From Streptomyces geranii (lineage in GTDB: Bacteria; Actinomycetota; Actinomycetes; Streptomycetales; Streptomycetaceae): 64,000 nucleotides of DNA. The position numbers were made by a program, and so were the translations under genes. The stretch lies in the NCBI RefSeq assembly GCF_002954775.1, contig NZ_PJME01000046.1:1-64000 (forward strand), read 5' to 3'. Shown piece by piece: positions 34,231-41,792 of the stretch. Below the pieces are notes generated by a model, which worked only from the letters and a program-made list of their open reading frames with translations, was not told the origin of the DNA and made no database searches. Positions within the stretch are counted from its first letter, which is position 1, and the number at the start of each line of letters is the position of its first letter.

Positions 34231-35067
34231 TCATGACGTCGCTTCCAGTTCGAGTCGCCTTTGTCGGCGGCTGCGTTGGAGGACTGGGTCGGGTACAGGG
34301 GCGGACGCCACCAGTCGCTGGGTGTACTCGTGCTTGGGCCGGTCGCAGACGTCGGTGCTGCTTCCCTCTTCCACGATCCGCCCGTGCTGCAGCACCAGGG
34401 TGCGCGCGGCGAACTCCTTGACGACGGCGAGGTCGTGCGTGATGAACAGGTACGCGCAGCCGAGGGACTGCTGGAGTTCGGAGAGCAGGTCGAGGGCGGC
34501 GGCCTGGGTGGTGACGTCGAGGGCGCTGGTCGGTTCGTCGCAGATGATCAGCCGGGGTTGTCTGGCGACGGCCCGGGCGATGGCGATGCGCTGGCGCTGG
34601 CCTCCGCTGAACTGGGCCGGGTACCGGTCGGCCGCGTCCTCGGGCAGGCCGACGCGGCGGAGCAGGTCGGCGATGTGGTCGCGGACCTCGCTGCGCGCGC
34701 GGGTCGAGTCGGCGAGCAGGGGCTCGGCCAGGGTTCGGCCCACGGGGAGGGCCGGGTTGAGGGAGCCGTACGGGTTCTGGAAGATCGCCTGGATGTCGGT
34801 GGACAGGGCCCGGCGGGCGCGGCCCGTGAGGTGGGTGATATCCCGCCCGTCGAGCAGTACGCGCCCGCCGCTCACCGGGGTCAGTCCCAGGACGGCTCTG
34901 CCGATGGTCGTCTTGCCCGAGCCGGACTCGCCCACGAGGGCGACCGTCTCGGCCTGGCCGACCTCGAACGACACGTCCTCGATGACCGTGATGGGGGGCT
35001 TGCGCAGGCCGCGGGACGGATAGCGGACCGCGAGGCCGTCGACCTGGAGTACGGGGGTGCCGGTCAC
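34231..35067 (-). CDS. oligopeptide-type ABC transporter ATP-binding protein (DppF/OppF type)
   Basis: 278 residues, overlapping the stop of the upstream fusion gene by 4 bp. It carries the Walker A GESGSGKTT, Q-loop NPYGSLNP, signature SGGQRQRIAIARA, Walker B LIICDEPTSALD and switch His in FITHDLAVV. The C-terminal extension ending near YTQRLVASAPVPDP is typical of Opp/Dpp ATPases, where it supports the second nucleotide-binding domain. It is the last gene of the importer operon. The length is slightly short of the usual 310-330 residues because the terminal zinc/FeS-type extension is reduced. Confidence 0.92.
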   Translation of the reverse strand: MTGTPVLQVDGLAVRYPSRGLRKPPITVIEDVSFEVGQAETVALVGESGSGKTTIGRAVLGLTPVSGGRVLLDGRDITHLTGRARRALSTDIQAIFQNPYGSLNPALPVGRTLAEPLLADSTRARSEVRDHIADLLRRVGLPEDAADRYPAQFSGGQRQRIAIARAVARQPRLIICDEPTSALDVTTQAAALDLLSELQQSLGCAYLFITHDLAVVKEFAARTLVLQHGRIVEEGSSTDVCDRPKHEYTQRLVASAPVPDPVLQRSRRQRRLELEATS

Positions 35068-36824
35068 GCGATCCTGCCCTCGGTCGTGGCGATGCTGGGT
35101 GTGCTGGCGATGAGTTTCTTCGTGTACGGGTGCCGGGGCCGGTAGAAGATGTCCTCGACCGGGCCTTCCTCCACGATCCGGCCCTTCTCCATCACGATCG
35201 CCCGGTCGCAGACGTCGGCCACCACGCCCAGGTCGTGGGTGATCAGGACGATCGCCATGCCGCGTTCGTCGCGAAGTGACCTGAGCAGGTCGAGGATTCC
35301 GGCCTGCACGGTGACGTCGAGTGCCGTGGTGGGTTCGTCGGCGATCAGCACCTTCGGGGAGCCGGCCAGTGCCATGGCGATGACGACGCGCTGCACCATG
35401 CCGCCGGACAGCTCGTGCGGGTACCTACGGGCAACGTCGTCCGGGTCGCGCAGGTGGACGCTGGTCAGCAGCTCCCGTACGCGTTGCCGTACGGCGTCCT
35501 TACCGCCTGTCACCCCGCCGGTGCGGCGGACGACCTCGCCGAGTTGGGAGCCGATGGTGAAGTACGGGTCGAGGGCCACCATGGGTTCCTGGGAGACCAG
35601 GGCGATCTCCTTGCCGCGGATGCGCTGGAGTTCGCGCTCGGGCAGTCCGGTGATCCGGGTCCCGGCCAGCCAGGCCGAGCCGCCCGTCACCGTCCCGCCG
35701 GGGGCGAGGAGTCCGAGCAGCGACAGGCCGGTCACCGTCTTGCCGCTGCCCGACTCGCCCACGAGCCCGAAGATCTCACCGGGGTGCACCGTGAAGCCGA
35801 CGGAGTCGACGACCGTACGCGGGCCCTGGGCGGTGGCGAAGGCGATGGAGTAGTCGCGTACGGCGAGCACGCCCGTGTCCGGCGCCGTGTCCGGGGTTTC
35901 GGCGGTCTCCTTGGCGATCGGCACGCGACCCGGTTTCCGCGCCCCGGCGCTGATCCCTCGCCGCCGGTCCTGGTCGAGGTCGCGCAGCCCGTCGCCGAGC
36001 AGGCCGAAGGAGAGGGACATGAGGCCGATCAGGCCGCCGGTGACGACCAGCAGGCCGGGGCTCTGCTGGATGACCTGTGAGGCCTCTCCGACCATGCCGC
36101 CCCAGCTGGGGGCGGGCGGCGGGGTGGCCAGGCCGAGGAAGCCGAGGCCGGTCTGCACCATGAGGGCGATACCGGAGAAGAGGCACACCTGGACCAGCAA
36201 CTGCCCCACCAGGCCGGGGAAGATGTGCCGCGCCATGATCCGTACCGGGCCGAGCCCGGAGACCTTGGCGGCGTCCACGAAGAGTTCCTCCCGCAGGCCG
36301 ATGCACGCGCTGCGGATGATCCGCGCCAGGCCCGCGGACGAGAGGACGCCGAGGGTGAGCATGGCGGCCACGTTGCTCTGACTGAAGATCGCCAGGACCG
36401 CGAGCATGAGGATGACGATGGGGACGGAGAGCATGACGTCCATCACGGCCACGATGACCCGGTCGGTCCAGCCGCGCAGATAGCCGGCGAGGATGCCGAG
36501 CGTCATGCCCAGGACGATGTAGACGCCCACGGCCACAGCCGTCCCCAGGAGGGCCGGCCGGCCGCCGTAGAGGAGCCGGCTCAGCACGTCGCGGCCGAGG
36601 TCGTCGGTGCCCAGCGGGTGGCTTCCCGACGGACCGGAGCGCGCGTGGAGCAGGTCCTGCGCCAAGGGTGGGTGCGGTGCCAGCAGCGGGGCGAGGATCA
36701 CGGCGACGGTGACCGTCAGGACCACGGCGAGCGCCACCGCGGTGAGCGGGCGGCGCCAGATGCCCGCGAGGGGGTTGGCCCGCTTCCGTGGGCGCACGCT
36801 CACGAGCGGATCTGTAGCGGTCAT
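35064..36824 (-). CDS. ABC transporter permease-ATPase fusion (DppC-DppD type)
   Basis: 586 residues from ATG 36824, overlapping the DppB-type stop (ATGA). The N-terminal half (about 1-290) is a DppC-type permease: TAVALAVVLTVTVAVILAPL, SHPLGTDDLGRDVLSRLLYG, the EAA-like loop VDAAKVSGLGPVRIMARHI, and six membrane segments. After a linker (about 290-320) comes a DppD-type ATPase with GLVGESGSGKT, SQEPMVALDP, HELSGGMVQRVVIAMAL, VLIADEPTTALD and LITHDLGVV. Such fusions are known in actinobacteria, so the open frame is real rather than a sequencing artefact. It pairs with the second ATPase at 34231 and DppB at 36821. Confidence 0.92.
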   Translation of the reverse strand: MTATDPLVSVRPRKRANPLAGIWRRPLTAVALAVVLTVTVAVILAPLLAPHPPLAQDLLHARSGPSGSHPLGTDDLGRDVLSRLLYGGRPALLGTAVAVGVYIVLGMTLGILAGYLRGWTDRVIVAVMDVMLSVPIVILMLAVLAIFSQSNVAAMLTLGVLSSAGLARIIRSACIGLREELFVDAAKVSGLGPVRIMARHIFPGLVGQLLVQVCLFSGIALMVQTGLGFLGLATPPPAPSWGGMVGEASQVIQQSPGLLVVTGGLIGLMSLSFGLLGDGLRDLDQDRRRGISAGARKPGRVPIAKETAETPDTAPDTGVLAVRDYSIAFATAQGPRTVVDSVGFTVHPGEIFGLVGESGSGKTVTGLSLLGLLAPGGTVTGGSAWLAGTRITGLPERELQRIRGKEIALVSQEPMVALDPYFTIGSQLGEVVRRTGGVTGGKDAVRQRVRELLTSVHLRDPDDVARRYPHELSGGMVQRVVIAMALAGSPKVLIADEPTTALDVTVQAGILDLLRSLRDERGMAIVLITHDLGVVADVCDRAIVMEKGRIVEEGPVEDIFYRPRHPYTKKLIASTPSIATTEGRIA

Positions 36825-37762
36825 GCCGCACGCACCTTCGGGTTCAGGAGGCTGTAGACGACGTCGACGAGCAGGTTCACCGCGATCACCAGCACCGTGA
36901 AGGTGATCGCCGCCCCCTGAACGACCGGCAGATCGTGCTGGTTGGTCGCGTCCACGACCGTCGTGCCCAGACCGGGCAGGGTGAAGACGTTCTCGACGAG
37001 GATCGAGCCGGGGATGAACGCGATCGCCGAGAGGCCCACCGCGGTCGCCACCGGCATTCCGCAGCCGCGCAGGGCGTGCTTCCAGATGATCGACGCGGGC
37101 CGGACACCGGAGGCCCGCAGGGTCCTGATGTGGTCGCGGGCCAGCGTGGACAGCATCGCGTCGCGGGTGACCTTGGAGATCAGGGCCACTCCCCCGATGG
37201 ACAGCGAGACCACGGGCAGTACGAGCCCGGCCGCCCACTGCCCCGGTGACTGGGCGAAGGGCGTGTATCCGGTGGCGGGGAAGAGCTGGAACCTGACGGC
37301 GAACAGGGACATGAGCATCAGCGCGAGCCAGAAGTTGGGCAGGGCGCTGCCCAGCAGGGACACCACGTCGATCAGCCGGCGGCTGAACCGGCCCCGCGTG
37401 GCGCTGTACACGCCGAGCAGTACGCCGACCAGGGTCGACAGCAGGGTGGCCCCGATCACCAGCGTCAGCGTGACCGGCAGCCGCTGCCCGATCACCGCCA
37501 GGACGGATTCGCCGCTGAACAGCGAGTTGCCGAAGTCGCCGTGCAGGATGCCGGTCAGATACAGCCAGTACTGCTCGACGAACGGCTTGTCGAGATGGAG
37601 TGCGGCTCGCAGCGCTTCGTACTGCTCCGGTGTCGCGTTGATCCCCAGGAGCGTTCGTGCCGGGTCACCCGGCACGAACGACTCCAGGAGCGAGGTGATC
37701 GCCGAGACGACCACCAGGAGCGGGACGGACAGCGCCAGCCTGCGGAGAATGATGGAAGACAT
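36821..37762 (-). CDS. ABC transporter permease (DppB/OppB type)
   Basis: 313 residues. It opens with a membrane helix and SFVPGDPARTLLGINATPEQ, the conserved post-helix segment of DppB proteins (GDP motif). The C-terminal EAA region includes DHIRTLRASGVRPASIIWKH, followed by IPGSILVENVFTLPGLGTTV. It starts 9 bp after the binding-protein gene. A 14-bp perfect palindrome inside the coding sequence (37653-37681) encodes part of the GDPART segment. Confidence 0.92.
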   Translation of the reverse strand: MSSIILRRLALSVPLLVVVSAITSLLESFVPGDPARTLLGINATPEQYEALRAALHLDKPFVEQYWLYLTGILHGDFGNSLFSGESVLAVIGQRLPVTLTLVIGATLLSTLVGVLLGVYSATRGRFSRRLIDVVSLLGSALPNFWLALMLMSLFAVRFQLFPATGYTPFAQSPGQWAAGLVLPVVSLSIGGVALISKVTRDAMLSTLARDHIRTLRASGVRPASIIWKHALRGCGMPVATAVGLSAIAFIPGSILVENVFTLPGLGTTVVDATNQHDLPVVQGAAITFTVLVIAVNLLVDVVYSLLNPKVRAA

Positions 37763-37771
37763 CGGTCCTCG

Positions 37772-39325
37772 TCAGCGGGTGGTCCACGTGGTGTTCGGGG
37801 TCAGCTGGGCGGTGCCCACTCCGAACCGAACCCCGTGCAGCTTGGTGTTGTACATGGCGATCGTGTCGATGCCGGACACCGGCAGCGCGAGGGCGTTGCG
37901 CACGATCACGTCGGTGAGGGCCTTCGCCGCCGCGCCGCTGGACGCGGGGTCCGACTTGGCGAGCCTGTCGTAGGCGGCGTCGACGTCCGGGTCGTCCACG
38001 CCGAAGACGTTCATGATGCCCGTCTTGGTGAACCCCGGCTGCTGCGCGTAGAAGTTCTCGCCGCCGCCCTGGCCGGGCGAGAGCACGGTGGCCGCGTACT
38101 TCTTGGTCAGCAGGTCGTTGATCCAGCCGCCGAAGTTGGCGGCGGCCCGCAGCGTCAGGGTGACGCCCACCTTGGAGAGCTGGTCCTGCACGGCCTGGAC
38201 CATCTTGGCCGTCGAGGGGTCGAACGACCCGTAGTTCACCGGGATGGTCAGTCCCTTCGCGTATCCCGCCGCCGCAAGCAGCTGCTTGGCCTTGGCCGGG
38301 TCGTAGGGGTACACCTTCTCGGCGTCGGGGCTGTAGCCGTCGTAACCGGGCATCGCCGGCTGGGACACCGGCGCCCCGAAGTCGCCGTAGACCGCCTTCG
38401 TGATCGCGGCCCGGTCGATGGCGAAGTTCAGCGCCTGCCGGACGCGCACATCGCCGAGGCCCTTCACGACGGTGCCGGCGCGGTCGAGGAGGAACAGGCC
38501 CGCCCAGGTGGTGGGGCTCTTGAGCGTGGCGAGCGACTTGGTCCCGGTGATGGTCGGCGCCACGTCCGGGGTGCCGTACATCAGGTCGATCTGGCCGGAC
38601 TTCAGGGCCTGCGCCTGCGAGTTCACGTTCGGCATCACCTTGACGGTGATCTTCTTGAAGTGGATGGCGGACTGGTCGTAGAAGTTCTTGTTCGGTACGT
38701 AGACGTAGTGGTCGCCCGAGACCGACTGCTGGGCGCTGTAGACGTACGGTCCGGCGCCGAAGGTCTCGGAGGCCAGCTTCTTCGGGTCCTTCAGGCCCGC
38801 CGGGCTGATGACGGCTCCGCCCATGAAGGCGGGCGTGAACAGGGTCCCCATGTCGGGATTCGGCGTCGGGCTGGTGATCACCACGGTCGAGGTGTCCGGC
38901 GTGGCGAAGGTCAGGGGGCGGTAGTAGGAGCCGCCGGGGCCGCTGCCCTTCTGGAAGTACTTGATCGAGTTCACGACGTCGGTGGCGGTGATCGGGGTGC
39001 CGTCGGCGAACTTCACGCCCTTGCGCAGGACGATCTGGAACTTGGTGTTCCCGCTGCCGACATAGCCCCACTTGTCGGCGAGGTCGCCCACCAGGGTGCC
39101 GTCGGCCTTGCGGGTGAGCAGCGAGGCGTAGGCGGGGTCCATGTAGTTCAGGAAGGGCCCGACCGCGACCTGGGCCGGGTCCAGGCTGTTGGGCGCGGAG
39201 TTCAGGGCGATGGTCAGGTTCGCCGGGCCGGCAGTCGCTGCGCCGGTGTCTCCGCCGCCGCAGGCGGCGAGCGCGAGCGTCGCCACGACGCCGATCGAGG
39301 CCTGGAGTGCGGTTCTTCTCTTCAT
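37772..39325 (-). CDS. oligopeptide-type ABC substrate-binding lipoprotein (SBP_bac_5)
   Basis: 517 residues. The N-terminus MKRRTALQASIGVVATLALA runs into the lipobox LALAACGG. The family-5 binding fold is clear: NSAPNSLDPAQVAVGP, GDLADKWGYVGSGNTKFQIV, LRKGVKFADGTPITATDVVN, and DVRVRQALNFAIDRAAI. Family-5 proteins bind peptides, nickel or, in several actinobacteria, oligosaccharides. Position next to a LacI regulator and glycosidase genes favours sugars here (inference). It is the first gene of the importer operon, and a 27-bp dyad lies about 275 bp upstream. Confidence 0.92.
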   Translation of the reverse strand: MKRRTALQASIGVVATLALAACGGGDTGAATAGPANLTIALNSAPNSLDPAQVAVGPFLNYMDPAYASLLTRKADGTLVGDLADKWGYVGSGNTKFQIVLRKGVKFADGTPITATDVVNSIKYFQKGSGPGGSYYRPLTFATPDTSTVVITSPTPNPDMGTLFTPAFMGGAVISPAGLKDPKKLASETFGAGPYVYSAQQSVSGDHYVYVPNKNFYDQSAIHFKKITVKVMPNVNSQAQALKSGQIDLMYGTPDVAPTITGTKSLATLKSPTTWAGLFLLDRAGTVVKGLGDVRVRQALNFAIDRAAITKAVYGDFGAPVSQPAMPGYDGYSPDAEKVYPYDPAKAKQLLAAAGYAKGLTIPVNYGSFDPSTAKMVQAVQDQLSKVGVTLTLRAAANFGGWINDLLTKKYAATVLSPGQGGGENFYAQQPGFTKTGIMNVFGVDDPDVDAAYDRLAKSDPASSGAAAKALTDVIVRNALALPVSGIDTIAMYNTKLHGVRFGVGTAQLTPNTTWTTR

Positions 39326-39601
39326 CGAGGGTCTCCGTCTTTGAGGTGCGTCTTCGGGGTGCGTCTTCGGGGTGCCAGGGGAAGTGGGCGAGGAAGGAGA
39401 TCGGGACGGCTCAGGAGGGACGGCTCACGGGGAGGTCGCTGCTGATGTGGTGGTCGGGCACAGGCCCGGGACCGGTCGGCCGTCGTGCCGGAGGGTCTCT
39501 CCGTCTCGTGCGCGACGCAGGCCGTCTGCTTCAATGTCGGCGACTCGATGAGTCGGCAGGCGCCTCATCGCACCACCTCGCATCGTGGCTGTTCAGAGTA
39601 G

Positions 39602-39628
39602 CTATAACGTGTCGTTAACACGTTATAG
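39602..39628. promoter_or_regulatory. perfect 11-bp-arm inverted repeat, operator for LacI at 39693
   Basis: CTATAACGTGT and ACACGTTATAG flank CGTTA. It lies between the divergent binding-protein gene and the LacI gene, 65 bp before the latter's start. The arms contain the AACGT half-sites usual for LacI operators, but with a wider spacing. Confidence 0.75.
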
Positions 39629-39692
39629 TGAGTGCCCGTAAATTAACTGTGTCTCCTGCGTTGCGCAAGAGGTTCCCGGAAGGTGGTTGTGG

Positions 39693-40694
39693 ATGGCACC
39701 GCGAAGCAGGAGGGTGACCAGCGCCGACGTGGCCCGTGACGCGGGCGTGTCGCGGGCGACGGTGAGCTTCGTCCTCAACAACACGGCACACCAGAAGATC
39801 ACCGACGCGACTCGCCAGCGCGTGCTGGCCGCCGCGGCGAAGCTCGGCTACGCCCCCTCCCCCGCGGCGCGGACGCTTCGCTACGGGCGCTCGGACGTCG
39901 TACTGGGTCTGCTGCCCGACTGGCCCCTCGGGCACGCCGTCGGGAACCTCATCCAGGAACTGACGCTTGCGTTCGCGAAGCGCAATCTCACCTTCGTCGT
40001 CCACTCCAGCGTCCGGGGCGCCCGCTCGCTGAGCGACATCTGGAAGGCGCTCACCCCTGCCGCCGTACTGGCCTTCGAGCCGTTCACCGACTCCGACGCG
40101 GCGGCCATGCGGTCGGCGGGCATCGAGGTGATCGTCGCCCTGTACGACTCCAGCGGACTCGGCGCGGAGGCGAGCATCACCAGCGCGAACGCGATAGGCG
40201 CCGCGCAGGCCCGCCACCTGGCCGCCTCCCACCGGCGACTCGGCTACGTCTACCCCGACGACGAGCGCGTCGCCGTCTTCGCCAGGCCGCGCCTAGACGG
40301 CGTCCGGAGCGTCTGCGCCGAACTGGGCCTGCCGGAACCCGACGTCCGGACCATCCCGCTGACACCGGACGCGGCGGCGAGCACCATCCGGACCTGGCTC
40401 GCCGCCGATCCCCCCGTGACCGGCATCTGCGCCTTCAACGACGAGTTCGCCATGACCGTGCTCGCCGGTCTGCGAAAGCTCGGCCTCGAAGCCCCCCGGG
40501 ACATGGCGGTGATCGGTGTCGACGACAGCCCCGCCGCGGCGCTGGCCTGCCCGCCGCTGACCACCGTCGTCGAGGACCTCCCGGCTGTCGCCGAGTTGTA
40601 CGCGGACACGGTGATGCGCGCGCTGGACGGCCCGGAGGCCTCCGCGAGCCCGGTCGAGCCGCGGATCCGGCTGGAGGTCCGCGAGTCGGCGTGA
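39693..40694 (+). CDS. LacI-family regulator (paralogue 1)
   Basis: 333 residues from ATG 39693 (GGAAGG upstream). The HTH is VTSADVARDAGVSRATVSFV with LNN at the hinge side. The ligand domain reads GRSDVVLGLLPDWPLGHAVG, 'TPAAVLAFEPF', 'GICAFNDEFAMTVLAGLRKL' (AFNDE segment in part) and VIGVDDSPAAALACPPLTTV. Downstream is an alpha/beta hydrolase on the same strand; divergent is the Opp-type importer. Close similarity to the LacI protein at 45349 in both the HTH and the LGLLPDWP region marks the two as paralogues within 6 kb. It probably represses the importer operon. Confidence 0.92.
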   Translation: MAPRSRRVTSADVARDAGVSRATVSFVLNNTAHQKITDATRQRVLAAAAKLGYAPSPAARTLRYGRSDVVLGLLPDWPLGHAVGNLIQELTLAFAKRNLTFVVHSSVRGARSLSDIWKALTPAAVLAFEPFTDSDAAAMRSAGIEVIVALYDSSGLGAEASITSANAIGAAQARHLAASHRRLGYVYPDDERVAVFARPRLDGVRSVCAELGLPEPDVRTIPLTPDAAASTIRTWLAADPPVTGICAFNDEFAMTVLAGLRKLGLEAPRDMAVIGVDDSPAAALACPPLTTVVEDLPAVAELYADTVMRALDGPEASASPVEPRIRLEVRESA

Positions 40695-40764
40695 GGGCCC
40701 GCCCACCCCGCCACGGCGGCCCGTACGCCGGCCCGCGTCACCCTTGCTTCACGGAGGCTGTCCC

Positions 40765-41685
40765 ATGCCCCTCGACCCCTACCTCGCCGAGCGACTGCAT
40801 CTCATCGCCGGCCTGACGTTCGACGATCTCGCGGACCCGGACGCCCTGACCCGGTTCGGCGAGTTCGCGCGGGATCCGGCGAAATGGAACCAGCCCGACG
40901 TCGCAATTGCGAACACGACGATCCCAGGACCGCACGGACCGGTGCCGGTCCGGACGTACACTCCGCCGGGCCCCGGCGCTTCGGCCGTCCTGTGGGTGCA
41001 CGGCGGTGGCTTCCTCGGCGGCGACCTCGACATGCCCGAGGCGCACGTCGTCGCGGCCGAACTGGCGGCGCGGGCCTCGGCGGTGGTGGTCTCCGTCGGC
41101 TACCGGCTGGCCACGGAGGACGTCCACTACCCGGTCCCGCTGGACGACGTCCATGCCGCGTGGCGCTGGTTCAGGACCGATGTGGCCGCCGACGCCGGAC
41201 TGGTCGCCCTCGGCGGAGCGAGCGCCGGCGCGGCCCTGGCGCTGGCCTCGGCCCTCCGCGACCGGGACACGGCGCTGCGGCCCGCCGATCTCCTCCTGCT
41301 GGCCTACCCGTTCGCGCACTTCCCCGTCCCGGCCCTGGACGGCGCCACGGCCGCCGAAATGGCCGGGTTCCCGCCGACGATGCGCTTCTCGCCGGCCGGC
41401 ATCGAGTTCATGGTCGAGAACTACGTCGGCCGCCTCACCGATCTACCGCGCGACGCACTCCCCGGCGCGGCTGCCCTGCACGGCCTGCCGCCCGTTCACC
41501 TGCTGCTCTCCGAGTACGACGATCTCCGCCCGTCGGGCGAGCTACTGGCCCGTCAGCTGGCCGCCTCGGGAGGAACGGTCAAGCCGTATCTGGCTGTCGG
41601 CATGCCGCACGGCCATCTCAACCGGACGCCGGCTCTCGCCGAGGTCGACCGGTCACTCGACTTCTTCGCCGAGGCCCTGCGGTAG
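40765..41685 (+). CDS. alpha/beta hydrolase (HSL-type esterase)
   Basis: 306 residues from ATG 40765 (ACGGAGG upstream). The oxyanion-hole motif WVHGGGFLGGD, nucleophile GGASAGAALAL, Asp in LSEYDDLRP and His in GMPHGHLN identify a hormone-sensitive-lipase-type esterase. It is cytoplasmic, with no signal. Position between the LacI regulator and a rhamnosidase suggests removal of acyl groups (acetyl, feruloyl) from imported plant glycosides, but the substrate is not shown by sequence. A hairpin terminator follows 17 bp after the stop. Confidence 0.9.
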   Translation: MPLDPYLAERLHLIAGLTFDDLADPDALTRFGEFARDPAKWNQPDVAIANTTIPGPHGPVPVRTYTPPGPGASAVLWVHGGGFLGGDLDMPEAHVVAAELAARASAVVVSVGYRLATEDVHYPVPLDDVHAAWRWFRTDVAADAGLVALGGASAGAALALASALRDRDTALRPADLLLLAYPFAHFPVPALDGATAAEMAGFPPTMRFSPAGIEFMVENYVGRLTDLPRDALPGAAALHGLPPVHLLLSEYDDLRPSGELLARQLAASGGTVKPYLAVGMPHGHLNRTPALAEVDRSLDFFAEALR

Positions 41686-41701
41686 CGGGTCGGCAACCGG
41701 A

Positions 41702-41735
41702 GCGGCCCACTGTGCGTCAGGACACAGCGGGCCGC
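41702..41735. terminator. bidirectional hairpin terminator
   Basis: GCGGCCCACTGTG pairs with CACAGCGGGCCGC (one A/C mismatch) around an 8-base loop, between the convergent esterase and rhamnosidase genes. Confidence 0.8.
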
Positions 41736-41792
41736 GGTCTGTAGCCCGGCATACGCCACCGGGGGTGGGGCGGTTCCCCGAGCAGGCGGCGT

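Noticed and set aside
37653..37681. Perfect 14-bp hairpin resembling a terminator
   Set aside because: It lies inside the DppB-type coding sequence and encodes the conserved GDPART segment, so the symmetry is probably incidental to codon use.
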